From: RHLJ01 sp965242845
GTDB lineage: Bacteria > Bacteroidota > Rhodothermia > Balneolales > Balneolaceae
Assembly: GCA_965242845.1 (NCBI GenBank)
Contig: CBDETC010000003.1
Span: 496,001-560,000 of the forward strand
DNA length: 64,000 nt
Direction of reading: 5' to 3'
The notes under the pieces were generated by a model that saw only the letters and a program-made list of their open reading frames with translations, searched no databases and had not been told where the DNA came from. Positions within the stretch are counted from its first letter, which is position 1, and each line of letters begins with the position of its first letter. Made by a program: the position numbers and the translations under genes. Below, in pieces: positions 28,075 to 36,456 of this stretch.

Positions 28075-28160
28075 GAAAAGGATATTTATGGAACTTTTAA
28101 TCAGGGTTTAGTTTTAAAATACATTAATTTAGGCCATCAACTAAGTAAAAAAAGAAGTTT

Positions 28161-29996
28161 ATGTGTGGAATTGTAGGCTATATCGGTGATAAAGAGGCCA
28201 AAGATGTAGTAATTAAAGGGTTAAAGAGGCTTGAATACAGGGGCTATGACTCGGCAGGTGTAGCTATTCTTAATGGGAGCTTGCAGGTGAAGAAATGCAA
28301 AGGGAAAGTTGTTGCATTAGAAAATCTTCTCAGTGAAAATGATAATGGCTCAATAGGAATTGGTCACACTCGATGGGCAACCCATGGAGAACCTAATGAT
28401 ATCAATTCTCATCCTCATACAAGTTCATCTGGTAAAATTGCGCTTGTTCACAACGGGATTATTGAAAACTACAATGTATTAAAGCAAAAACTCCAAAAGG
28501 ATGGGTATGAATTCTATTCCGATACGGACACGGAGGTTGTAGCAAAACTGATTGAAAGTATAATGAGCCTTGATACTAGCCTGGACTTCGTTAAGGCTGT
28601 TCAACTCGCTCTTGCGCAAATAAGAGGGACGTATGGCCTGGCAATCTTGCATGCCGATCATCCGAAAAAAATTATAGTAGCAAGGAAAGGTTCTCCTTTA
28701 TTAATTGGGGTTGGAGATGGAGAGATGTTGATCGCTTCAGATGCTTCAGCAGTTGCGGAATACACAGACAAAGTTGTGTATTTAGATGATGGAGAATTAG
28801 CTGTAATTACAAAAGATGATTATCAGGTCATAGATTCTGATGATGTAGAGTTGACAAAAGAAATTCATGAGCTTGCACTTACCCTGGATGAGATTGAAAA
28901 AGGGGGGTTTCCATTCTTTATGCTCAAGGAGATTTTTGAACAACCTAAGACTATATCGGATACTCTTCGAGGAAGAATAAATGTAGAAGAGGGGACCATA
29001 ACGCTTGGCGGACTAGCCAAGGTTATGGATAAGCTCGTTAATGCTAATCGAATTATAATAGCGGCTTGTGGAACTAGCTGGCATTCGGCATTAGTTGGCG
29101 AGTACTTATTCGAATGGCTAGCTAAAACAAATGTAGAAGTAGAATACGCTTCAGAATTTAGATATAGAGATCCCCTTATAGGCGCTGGAGATGTACTGTT
29201 TGTGATTTCTCAGAGTGGTGAAACGGCAGATACACTGGCAGCTTTAAGAGAAGCCAGAGAAAAAGGTGCTACTGTATTGGGAATTGTGAATGTAGTTGGC
29301 TCTACCATTGCGAGAGAAACAGATGGAGGTGTGTATTTACATGCCGGGCCTGAGATAGGGGTAGCTTCTACCAAAGCTTTTACTGGCCAGGTAACTGTAC
29401 TTACGTTAATTGCATTACTTTTAGCTCAGCATAAAGGAGTAATTGAAGAGGAATATTCCAGAAGAATAATTACCGCTCTTTCGAAAATACCAGAGCAAAT
29501 ACAAGAAATACTCGAAAATAGCTCTGAGATAGAGAGAATAAGTAATTTGTTTACTTACGCACCTAACTTCTTATACCTGGGAAGATCATACAGTTTTCCG
29601 GTAGCATTAGAAGGAGCTCTTAAGCTTAAAGAGATTTCCTACATCCATGCTGAGGGATACCCAGCTGCAGAAATGAAGCACGGCCCGATAGCTTTAATTG
29701 ACGAAATGATGCCCGTAGTTGTAATTGCATCTACAAAGCATACCAATGATAAAATGGTAAGTAATGTAGAGGAAGTTAAAGCCAGGAAAGGAAGAATTAT
29801 TTCTATTACAACTCCATCTAATGAAGAAGTAAAAGAAATCGCAGAATTCAATGTTCCAATTCCTGAAACAGAGGATGTACTTTCCCCAATATTAAGTGTA
29901 ATACCGTTACAGCTTCTCTCATACTATGTAGCAGTTAATCGGGGATGCGATGTGGATCAGCCACGGAATCTGGCAAAAAGTGTAACAGTGGAATAA
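28161..29996 (+). CDS. glmS: Glutamine--fructose-6-phosphate aminotransferase (GlmS)
   Basis: Makes glucosamine-6-phosphate from fructose-6-phosphate and glutamine, the entry step to UDP-GlcNAc. 611 aa. The N-terminal nucleophile Cys2 (MCGIVGYIGD), HTRWATHGEPN, HNGIIENY and SDTDTEV mark the type-2 glutamine amidotransferase domain. Two SIS domains follow (AACGTSWHSALVG, ISQSGETADTLAALREA, GRSYSFPVALEGALKLKEISY) and the C-terminal DQPRNLAKSVTVE closes it. No glmS ribozyme is seen in the 86-base leader. Confidence 0.98.
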   Translation: MCGIVGYIGDKEAKDVVIKGLKRLEYRGYDSAGVAILNGSLQVKKCKGKVVALENLLSENDNGSIGIGHTRWATHGEPNDINSHPHTSSSGKIALVHNGIIENYNVLKQKLQKDGYEFYSDTDTEVVAKLIESIMSLDTSLDFVKAVQLALAQIRGTYGLAILHADHPKKIIVARKGSPLLIGVGDGEMLIASDASAVAEYTDKVVYLDDGELAVITKDDYQVIDSDDVELTKEIHELALTLDEIEKGGFPFFMLKEIFEQPKTISDTLRGRINVEEGTITLGGLAKVMDKLVNANRIIIAACGTSWHSALVGEYLFEWLAKTNVEVEYASEFRYRDPLIGAGDVLFVISQSGETADTLAALREAREKGATVLGIVNVVGSTIARETDGGVYLHAGPEIGVASTKAFTGQVTVLTLIALLLAQHKGVIEEEYSRRIITALSKIPEQIQEILENSSEIERISNLFTYAPNFLYLGRSYSFPVALEGALKLKEISYIHAEGYPAAEMKHGPIALIDEMMPVVVIASTKHTNDKMVSNVEEVKARKGRIISITTPSNEEVKEIAEFNVPIPETEDVLSPILSVIPLQLLSYYVAVNRGCDVDQPRNLAKSVTVE

Positions 29997-30162
29997 AAAA
30001 GTTTAAATAACTCATTCTCCCTTAGTTATTTAAAAATAAAATCTTAGTCTCTTTCAAGGGGCAAAAAGCGCTTTTCGGACTTAATAAAAGCCTGTGGATA
30101 ACTTGTTTTTGGCTAAAAAAATTAGTTTCATCGCGCTATCCCTAATTCTCTATGAAGGACAC

Positions 30163-30237
30163 ATGAAAGACTGGAAGAAAGTAATCTTCAAGATTGTAGT
30201 ACTAGTGCTTGTTGGCATTGTGATATTTACAGGGTAA
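30163..30237 (+). CDS. 24-residue single-helix membrane peptide (candidate)
   Basis: Short ORF encoding a basic head (MKDWKKVIFK) followed by a purely hydrophobic helix (IVVLVLVGIVIFTG) and a TAA stop. An AAGGA sits a good distance upstream of the ATG. The size and shape are those of small membrane proteins that regulate larger partners. It lies alone in the 353-base gap between glmS and the Hpt gene; the remainder of that gap is AT-rich and shows nothing else I can name. No homology evidence available. Confidence 0.45.
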   Translation: MKDWKKVIFKIVVLVLVGIVIFTG

Positions 30238-30350
30238 ACAAGCATATTATTTATTATCATCCGATCCGGTTTATGACCGTAGGTGTAGTACGAAAATCTT
30301 AAAGTGCACTAAGAGTTATTTACCTTTTTCAAAATTCAATTAAGTCAAGA

Positions 30351-30698
30351 ATGTTGAAACTCGATTTATCTTATTTAGAGGATATTACTGGTGGAGATGG
30401 GGATGTCATGCTAGAAATGATTAATCTATTCATCGATGATATTCCTCAGCAAATTCTGGAGATTAAGAAAGCAGTAGAAGACAATGATCTAAAAGCTGTT
30501 GCTGCTAATGCCCACAAGTTAAAACCCACACTACAATATGTAGGTCTAAGCGATGCTCATGAGATTGTAAAAGAACTTGAGCATATTGGGAAAACAGGAG
30601 AAAATGTCAGCGAAATGAATTCCCTGTTCACTAAGTTAGAGTGTAAGGGTGACGAATTTATTCCAGCGCTCAAAGCTTATGCTGATACTTTAGGCTAA
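30351..30698 (+). CDS. Hpt-domain phosphotransfer protein
   Basis: A 115-aa four-helix histidine phosphotransfer domain with the phospho-acceptor in AANAHKLKP (near residue 50), the classical HPt motif. It relays phosphate between a hybrid kinase receiver and a response regulator. No kinase or regulator gene is in the window, so it is an orphan whose partners must be elsewhere. Its stop overlaps the end of the convergent acetyltransferase gene by four bases. Confidence 0.9.
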   Translation: MLKLDLSYLEDITGGDGDVMLEMINLFIDDIPQQILEIKKAVEDNDLKAVAANAHKLKPTLQYVGLSDAHEIVKELEHIGKTGENVSEMNSLFTKLECKGDEFIPALKAYADTLG

Positions 30699-31138
30699 AA
30701 GCTTAACACCATCTGAATGTGGTCTATTTCATCAACATCATAGACCTCGCCCTCTTCTTTAAATCCAAATGTCTTATAGTATTGCAAAAGTGCAGCTTGC
30801 GCTTCTATCCTTATTGAAGTTTGGTATGTCTCTAAAGCAACGCGTATTCCCTCTTCAATAAGTTTTCTTCCAAAATCTTTACCTCTGTAAGTAGGATTGA
30901 CTACGATTCGGCCGAGAGAAGATTCCTCAAATTTAATTCCTGGCTTAAAGATTCTCATGTATCCAATAAGTGATTCTCCTTCGTAGCAAAACAAATGATC
31001 TGCCTTAGTATCCTCCCCATCAATATCATTATATAGACATTGCTGTTCGATCATAAAAACCTGTTGACGCAAGTGAAGGGCATCATAAAGATGTTTAACA
31101 GAGAGTTCGGGAAAGCTTGAAAGAATAAATTTGATCAT
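30695..31138 (-). CDS. GNAT-family N-acetyltransferase, ElaA-like
   Basis: A 147-aa GNAT. The ElaA-type N terminus (LYDALHLRQQVFMIEQQCLYNDIDGED), the acetyl-CoA-binding strand-helix (GRIVVNPTYRGKDFGRKLIEEG) and a C-terminal YKTFGFKEEGE are clear. Substrate unknown. Stand-alone minus-strand gene between two plus-strand genes. Confidence 0.88.
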   Translation of the reverse strand: MIKFILSSFPELSVKHLYDALHLRQQVFMIEQQCLYNDIDGEDTKADHLFCYEGESLIGYMRIFKPGIKFEESSLGRIVVNPTYRGKDFGRKLIEEGIRVALETYQTSIRIEAQAALLQYYKTFGFKEEGEVYDVDEIDHIQMVLSF

Positions 31139-31209
31139 CAGACAATTAAGCTAAACAAAAAGGAAAATGCCCCGTAGGAGCACCCCGAATGTTAATAAAA
31201 TTCTAAATT

Positions 31210-31539
31210 ATGATTTGGGCCTGGTTAATAAACAGTGTATCAGTTTTTATAACAGCAAAAGTTTTAAGTGGTGTAGAAATCAAGAATTTTTGGAGTGCAG
31301 TTTGGGTAGCAGCCGCTCTCTCTATAGTTACACTATTTGTTAAGCCTATCCTGGTCTTTTTAAGCATACCGTTCATTGCGATCACCTTTGGCTTATTTAT
31401 GCTTGTCATCAATACGTTATTGATTATGCTTGTTGATAAGTTTGTAGATGGCTTTAAAATCAAAAACTTTTGGTGGGCACTGGCTTTCAGTATAATCCTT
31501 TCGATTATAAGCTCAGTCCTAATGTCGGTATTTAACTAA
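31210..31539 (+). CDS. Phage-holin-family (PF04020-like) small membrane protein
   Basis: A 109-aa integral membrane protein with four hydrophobic helices and the motif pattern SAVWVAAALSIVTLFVKPIL followed later by KNFWWALAFSIILSIISS. This family is widespread in bacterial chromosomes and is named for weak similarity to phage holins; it has no proven lytic role here. A strong terminator follows at 31571. Confidence 0.82.
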   Translation: MIWAWLINSVSVFITAKVLSGVEIKNFWSAVWVAAALSIVTLFVKPILVFLSIPFIAITFGLFMLVINTLLIMLVDKFVDGFKIKNFWWALAFSIILSIISSVLMSVFN

Positions 31540-31570
31540 GTCAGATTTCTTTTTGGGCAAGAGAGAAAAG

Positions 31571-31594
31571 AGAGCCAATTGGCTCTCTTTTTTT
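31571..31594 (+). terminator. Terminator after the holin-like gene
   Basis: AGAGCCAATTGGCTCT is a perfect 16-base palindrome followed by eight T on the plus strand. The minus strand also reads into CTTTTC, so it may serve the convergent dehydrogenase gene ending at 31605 as well. Confidence 0.8.
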
Positions 31595-31604
31595 GTTTAG
31601 CGAA

Positions 31605-32612
31605 TTAAATATTATCGCAAACGGCCTGTGTAAATGTTGAAGTAGTTCCCTCACCACCGATATCTGGTGTGCAATACACTTTCTTCTCAACAAGTGTTTT
31701 ATACACTGCTTTTCTGATGTCTTCGGCTACTTGTTTTTGCCCAATATATTCAAGCATCATTAATGATGAGAAAAGTAGTGCAAGAGGATTAGCTTTATTT
31801 TGACCTGCAATATCCGGAGCCGAGCCATGAACGGCTTCAAACATAGCGGCATTTTCGCCAATATTAGCGGCACCGGTTACTCCAAGTCCTCCAACCAACC
31901 CTGAAGCAAGGTCAGATAAAATGTCTCCAAATAAGTTGGTGGTAACTACTACATCAAAGCGTTGAGGGCGCATTACCATCTGCATGGCCATGTTATCTAC
32001 AATTAAGTCTTCAAACTCGATATCAGAGTAGTCTTCAGAAACTTTTCTACCTACTTCCAGGAAGAGTCCGGTAGTTAGTTTTAGGATATTAGCTTTATGA
32101 ACCAGAGTTACTTTCTTTCTTCCATTTTCTCTTGCGTACTCGAAAGCTGCGGTGATTATTTTCCTACTCGCTTCTTCCGTCACAACAGCAATACTTTCCG
32201 CGTGATCTTGCTGATCTTCATCAGCCCATTGCTCTTTTCCGATGTAAAGACCCTGGGTATTCTCTCGAAAGATTACCATATCCACATTTTTGAACGGGCT
32301 ATCGATGCTTGGGAGTGTACGTGCGGGCCGGATATTGCTGAATAGATTAAATTTTTGTCTCAATCCTACATTCACAGATCTGAAGCCGGTACCTACAGGT
32401 GTGGTAAGAGGCCCTTTCAAGGCCACTCTATGTTCTTCAATAGCATCGATTACTTCTTCAGGCAATGGATTTCCTTTATCCTGATAAGCGCCAAGCCCTG
32501 CGCTTCGGTGTACCCATTCAATTTCTGCACCGGCTTTTTCTAAAATAGTGGTTACGGAAGTGGTTATCTCCGTTCCAATCCCATCTCCGGGAATCAATAC
32601 AACTTTCTTCAT
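31605..32612 (-). CDS. NAD-type isocitrate/isopropylmalate-family dehydrogenase (probable isocitrate dehydrogenase)
   Basis: A 335-aa beta-decarboxylating dehydrogenase: IPGDGIG at the start, the substrate loop GTGFRSVNVGLRQKFNLFSNIRP, FRENTQGLYIG, VHKANILK and FEAVHGSAPDIAGQNKANP. The S-x-N-x-x-LR loop is the isocitrate type, and the lack of the NADP-type insertions suggests NAD. The likely role is the TCA-cycle step isocitrate to 2-oxoglutarate. Homoisocitrate or isopropylmalate dehydrogenase are less likely alternatives. Confidence 0.88.
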   Translation of the reverse strand: MKKVVLIPGDGIGTEITTSVTTILEKAGAEIEWVHRSAGLGAYQDKGNPLPEEVIDAIEEHRVALKGPLTTPVGTGFRSVNVGLRQKFNLFSNIRPARTLPSIDSPFKNVDMVIFRENTQGLYIGKEQWADEDQQDHAESIAVVTEEASRKIITAAFEYARENGRKKVTLVHKANILKLTTGLFLEVGRKVSEDYSDIEFEDLIVDNMAMQMVMRPQRFDVVVTTNLFGDILSDLASGLVGGLGVTGAANIGENAAMFEAVHGSAPDIAGQNKANPLALLFSSLMMLEYIGQKQVAEDIRKAVYKTLVEKKVYCTPDIGGEGTTSTFTQAVCDNI

Positions 32613-32693
32613 GAAGAACTAACTGTTAAAATTTCGAGCCGAATATAAGCAAATCAACCGCCTATATCAGTTAAGGTAAAATAAACGATGGCT

Positions 32694-33848
32694 CTATCCC
32701 GAATAAGTAACTCTGTAAATTTTTCCTGAATGGTCATCTGATATTAACAAAGAACCATCTTCCAATTGGACAATAGAAACTGGCCGACCCCTAACATCTT
32801 CCTCTCCTTGTAACCAGCCCGTAATGAAGGGTTCGTAAGAAAGAGCTTCTCCATTCTCATCAAATGTAACGAGAGTGATTCGGTAGCCAATTTTTTGGCT
32901 TCTGTTCCAGCTTCCGTGTTCTGCTATAAAAGCCTGGTTTCTATATGTAGAAGGGAACATATCTCCGGTATAAAAAATAATTCCAAGAGGGGCCACATGA
33001 GGACCAAGTTCCTGAACAGGTGTTTTAAACTCCGACATTCTATCTTCACCTTCTACTCCAAAATCGGGATCTATGATTGAATTGCCATGAAGAAAAGGGA
33101 ACCCAAAATGTTGACCTTCTTCAGTTATCTCATTGAGCTCACAGGGGGGAATATCGTCACCCATCCAATCACGTCCGTTATCAGTAAACCAAATATTTTC
33201 GGTTTCAGGATGCCAGGTGAAGCCAACCGTATTCCTTATACCGTGTGCTACGATTTCACGATCAGATCCATCTGTATTGATTCGGGTAAGAGTCGCAAAA
33301 ATCGGATTATCCTCTTCATGATTACAGATATTACATGGAGCACCTACGGGAACATATAACTTTCCATCAGGACCAAAGGCAATATATTTCCAGCCATGAC
33401 TGGTTTCAGTTGGGTATTCATCATTGATAAGAATTGGGGAAGGAGGGTTTGAAAGGTCCGATTCTATATCTTCGAACTTCCAGATTTTACTTACTTCCGC
33501 TACATATAAGTCTCCATCCTTGAACGCCACACCATTTGGCATTCTTAGACCGGAAATAATGGTATATACCGTATCTGCTTTAAAGTCATTGTCGGTGTCT
33601 ACTACAGCATAAACTTTACCCTTGTCTCCCGTTCTCCTGGTTCCAACGTACACTACGCCAGAAGGACTAACAGCTAATTGCCGGGCCCCGGGAACCTGGT
33701 CGGAGAATTCTTCAATTGTGAATCCTGCCGGGGCCTCCAGGTATCCAAGAGATATTGAAGTTTCATTCTGTGATAGAGCATCTTCCTGATTCGAAGAAGT
33801 ACAGGAGATGAAGAGTAGTACAAAGCTAATTACACCTAAATATTTCAT
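32694..33848 (-). CDS. PQQ-dependent sugar dehydrogenase-like lipoprotein
   Basis: Lipoprotein (lipobox LFISC, Cys at residue 16) with a six-bladed glucose/sorbosone dehydrogenase propeller, 384 aa. Typical stretches: FAFxxx-type strands, PNGVAFKDGDLYVAE, KYIAFGPDGKLYVPVGAPCN, ARGIRNT-like AHGIRNTVGFTWHP and WFTDNGRDWMGDD. Probably periplasm- or surface-anchored; true substrate and PQQ use unproven. A CNIC pair near residue 171 may form a disulfide. Confidence 0.86.
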   Translation of the reverse strand: MKYLGVISFVLLFISCTSSNQEDALSQNETSISLGYLEAPAGFTIEEFSDQVPGARQLAVSPSGVVYVGTRRTGDKGKVYAVVDTDNDFKADTVYTIISGLRMPNGVAFKDGDLYVAEVSKIWKFEDIESDLSNPPSPILINDEYPTETSHGWKYIAFGPDGKLYVPVGAPCNICNHEEDNPIFATLTRINTDGSDREIVAHGIRNTVGFTWHPETENIWFTDNGRDWMGDDIPPCELNEITEEGQHFGFPFLHGNSIIDPDFGVEGEDRMSEFKTPVQELGPHVAPLGIIFYTGDMFPSTYRNQAFIAEHGSWNRSQKIGYRITLVTFDENGEALSYEPFITGWLQGEEDVRGRPVSIVQLEDGSLLISDDHSGKIYRVTYSG

Positions 33849-34115
33849 CGTAAATCTAATTTTTAAACAAGATGAGATTTAAAGAACTAATATTCTGTTA
33901 AAGTTTGAGAAGTGTTATTCAAATAATCAGGTCTCGTTTCCGAAGTAACAATTTATTGACAAAACGAAACAGCATTCATTTGCGACCGTTGAATGCTTTC
34001 ATGTGCTTTTGGATTTATTCATAGGTCTACACAATACCGATAAAGTCTCAAAAGTTATATGAATTAGAAATTGGAATTGATTATCCTAAACCAATGATCG
34101 ATTTGGAGCATAGCT

Positions 34116-34346
34116 ATGAAGAAATCAAAGCCAGAGCCTAACACCAACATTTTACACCTGACCCAAAAGAAAGCGGTCAAGAAGTCGAAAGAGGCTTCCG
34201 AAGTTGCGCGCTCCCTTTTTTCTGAGACCTGGAGAGTTTATATGGATGGAGTAAACATGGTTTCAGTTAAGATGACCAAAAAAGAAAAAGGGAAAACCAA
34301 TATAGATCGCTCTAAAAAACCTGTTCGTTTATCACTGGTAGATTAA
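34116..34346 (+). CDS. Hypothetical basic protein, 76 aa
   Basis: Highly charged (about one third Lys/Arg) with a short amphipathic core (ASEVARSLFSETWRVYMDGVNMV). I do not recognise it. It ends 12 bases before the DUF2256 gene on the same strand, so the two likely share a transcript. The 267 bases upstream (33849-34115) hold no gene; I note only a 7-bp hairpin at 33972-33995. Confidence 0.55.
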   Translation: MKKSKPEPNTNILHLTQKKAVKKSKEASEVARSLFSETWRVYMDGVNMVSVKMTKKEKGKTNIDRSKKPVRLSLVD

Positions 34347-34358
34347 GAGACGTTAGGC

Positions 34359-34499
34359 ATGGGCAGGATGAAGAAGAAAGCGGATCTTCCAACAAAGACC
34401 TGCCCGGTCTGCAATCGTACTTTTACCTGGAGAAAAAAATGGGAGCGTGATTGGGAAAACGTAAAGTACTGTAGCGAACGTTGCCGGAGAAGTTCTTAG
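34359..34499 (+). CDS. DUF2256 small zinc-ribbon-like protein
   Basis: A 46-aa protein with two Cys pairs (KTCPVCNRTF and VKYCSERCRR) around WRKKWERDWENV, exactly the DUF2256 signature; the four Cys probably bind zinc. Function unknown. In other genomes DUF2256 is, as I recall, often near cryptochrome/photolyase and SDR genes; here it faces an SDR gene and overlaps its stop by four bases. An in-frame ATG at 34368 is an alternative start. Confidence 0.85.
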   Translation: MGRMKKKADLPTKTCPVCNRTFTWRKKWERDWENVKYCSERCRRSS

Positions 34500-35221
34500 A
34501 ACTTTAAGCGGTCCCATACAAATTGAGGGGCAAGTTTTGCCACCCAGGCGATTAACCTCCATCGTTTAGTGATATAAGCATGTCTTTTTCTGGTCTCTAC
34601 AGCTCTTACCATCTGCTTAACAGCTTTTTCAGTAGTGGCAACCCAAAACATATTTTTATTATTCTCCGTCATTTCTGACTCTACATACCCAGGCTTAATA
34701 TCCGTAACAGCAATATCAAGCTCCATTTTATTGGCTTTTTGCCGGAAGCCGGTCATGTAGTTAGAGATAAAATGCTTTGATGCGGTATAAGCAGCAGCTC
34801 TTCCTGAAGCCAGGGTAGAAGCAATGGAAGACATACCAACTATGTGTCCTTTTTTTTGCTTCATGAAATATTGAAATGCAAAATTAGCTCCGTGTACAAA
34901 GGCGGTGACATTTACATCAATCGTTTGCTTGTCAGAATCCCAGTTCAGTTTCAAATGATCTCTTCCTACTCCGGCATTTAAAATCATGATATCCAATCCA
35001 CCCATCTTTTCAATCAAAGATTGGTAAGTTTCTTCAGCCTTTTCAAAATCAGTTACATCAAGAGCTTCGATAAAAACGGAATCTCCAATAGACTCTTTCA
35101 ATTCAAGTAAACGCTCTTTTCTTCTTCCAATTAATCCGACAACATATCCCTTTTGAGATAACTGAATTGCGAGTTCTCGACCAATTCCGGAAGTAGCTCC
35201 GGTAATAATGACTTTTTTCAT
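34496..35221 (-). CDS. SDR-family oxidoreductase, last gene of the DUF4956 operon
   Basis: Classical short-chain dehydrogenase of 241 aa: TGATSGIG near residue 8, LNAGVG near 84, catalytic Ser in GMSSIAST near 135 and YTASK near 149. The Arg-rich GRRKERL after strand 2 suggests NADPH. Its ATG overlaps the TolC-like stop (ATGA), so it is translationally coupled to an envelope-export operon. Substrate unknown; it may modify the exported molecule. Confidence 0.88.
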   Translation of the reverse strand: MKKVIITGATSGIGRELAIQLSQKGYVVGLIGRRKERLLELKESIGDSVFIEALDVTDFEKAEETYQSLIEKMGGLDIMILNAGVGRDHLKLNWDSDKQTIDVNVTAFVHGANFAFQYFMKQKKGHIVGMSSIASTLASGRAAAYTASKHFISNYMTGFRQKANKMELDIAVTDIKPGYVESEMTENNKNMFWVATTEKAVKQMVRAVETRKRHAYITKRWRLIAWVAKLAPQFVWDRLKF

Positions 35222-36456
35222 TCAATCAGACTTAAATCTATAGCTAAATAATTTTGTAATGGTAGTTGTTGAAGAGCATCGAAAGCAAACAAGAAATCTA
35301 AATAATGCTGCAATAATCGTTCATTCGATCTGATTACGAGCTCTTCTAATCTAAGTTTTCCCTCTTCAAGTTCTAAGAGAGCTATTGGGTTAAAATCTTC
35401 TGACGCTGCGAGATTTGACGTTAACAAATCAATATTCAGTTTATCTATTTCTGTTAAGAGCTGATTATGATGCTCCAGATAGTCGGTCAAAAAATTAGAT
35501 TCGAGGGTTTTGTTAATTGAGTCCCGATAAGCCAATGCGTGGAATTCGCTTTCTTGTTCGATTTCACCCAATATCCGTTCTGCAATTTGATCTTTATTAT
35601 TTCTGAAGATTGGTATAGTGAAACCAAATGAAAATCCCAGCTCATTATCTCCATTATTTTTGAAAGGAGCGTACTCCGTTTGAACAAATCCTAAGTCGAA
35701 ATCAGCTCTTTCCATTGATGTTTCAAGTTGAGCTACTTCCACCTGTTGCTTAAGATAAGCCAGCTCAGCTGCATCAAAAGTAGATGTAATGATGGTATTC
35801 ATTACTTCCTGAATCTGAAGTTGAGTTATTAATTCGAAGCTTTCCCAATTAATATTATCAGAAACCAAGATTAACCTAATTCTTTGTGAAGCTTGATTAA
35901 CCTCAACACGATGTTCATCATACTCTTCTAAGAACTCAATGGATTCTAGTTTTGCATCTACATAATCACGAGCATCAAAAAGATCGCTCTGTACCGATTG
36001 CTCAAAAAGATCAACTTTCCGTTGTGAGAGTTCGAGTTGTTTTCTGCTTAGCTCCCATTTCTGACTTGATATTAAATACTCAAGCATCAACGTATATCTT
36101 TCAAAAAGCGCCTCCTTGAACTCCAGGGACTGCCGTAACGAAATAGCCTCTTTACGTGCATTAAACAAAGCATTATTTCGACGAATTCTCCATGGGTTGG
36201 TAGGTCGAAATCGAAGTTGATAGCGAAGACTTTCAAATGTTCGTTCATCATTCGAATACCTAAACTCAATCTCCTCACCTATAGGCAGCCGAAAATTTCG
36301 GGTTTTGAGAAAACTAAGTTGAGCCTGGTACTCAACCAGGTTCGGATCTTCAAAAGCTGTAAGCAGAAAATCGTTAGGGCTCGACTGTGCGTACGAGTTA
36401 GAAGTAATTAGAAAAGCAGTACAAATAACGCATAGTATTCGAAGAGTGATGTTCAT
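35218..36456 (-). CDS. TolC-like outer-membrane efflux protein
   Basis: Exported (signal peptide ends near SYA-QSS), 412 aa, with two long helical/coiled-coil blocks and the strand GFSFGFTIPIFRNN, typical of outer-membrane factor proteins that form the exit duct of tripartite pumps. Divergent from classical TolC. It overlaps the adaptor gene upstream by four bases and the SDR downstream by four bases, forming a single transcription unit with DUF4956. Confidence 0.78.
   Translation of the reverse strand: MNITLRILCVICTAFLITSNSYAQSSPNDFLLTAFEDPNLVEYQAQLSFLKTRNFRLPIGEEIEFRYSNDERTFESLRYQLRFRPTNPWRIRRNNALFNARKEAISLRQSLEFKEALFERYTLMLEYLISSQKWELSRKQLELSQRKVDLFEQSVQSDLFDARDYVDAKLESIEFLEEYDEHRVEVNQASQRIRLILVSDNINWESFELITQLQIQEVMNTIITSTFDAAELAYLKQQVEVAQLETSMERADFDLGFVQTEYAPFKNNGDNELGFSFGFTIPIFRNNKDQIAERILGEIEQESEFHALAYRDSINKTLESNFLTDYLEHHNQLLTEIDKLNIDLLTSNLAASEDFNPIALLELEEGKLRLEELVIRSNERLLQHYLDFLFAFDALQQLPLQNYLAIDLSLIE

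Noticed and set aside
28075..28160. glmS ribozyme in the glmS leader
   Set aside because: The gap is only 86 bases and shows none of the ribozyme core; the ribozyme is also mainly a Firmicutes feature.
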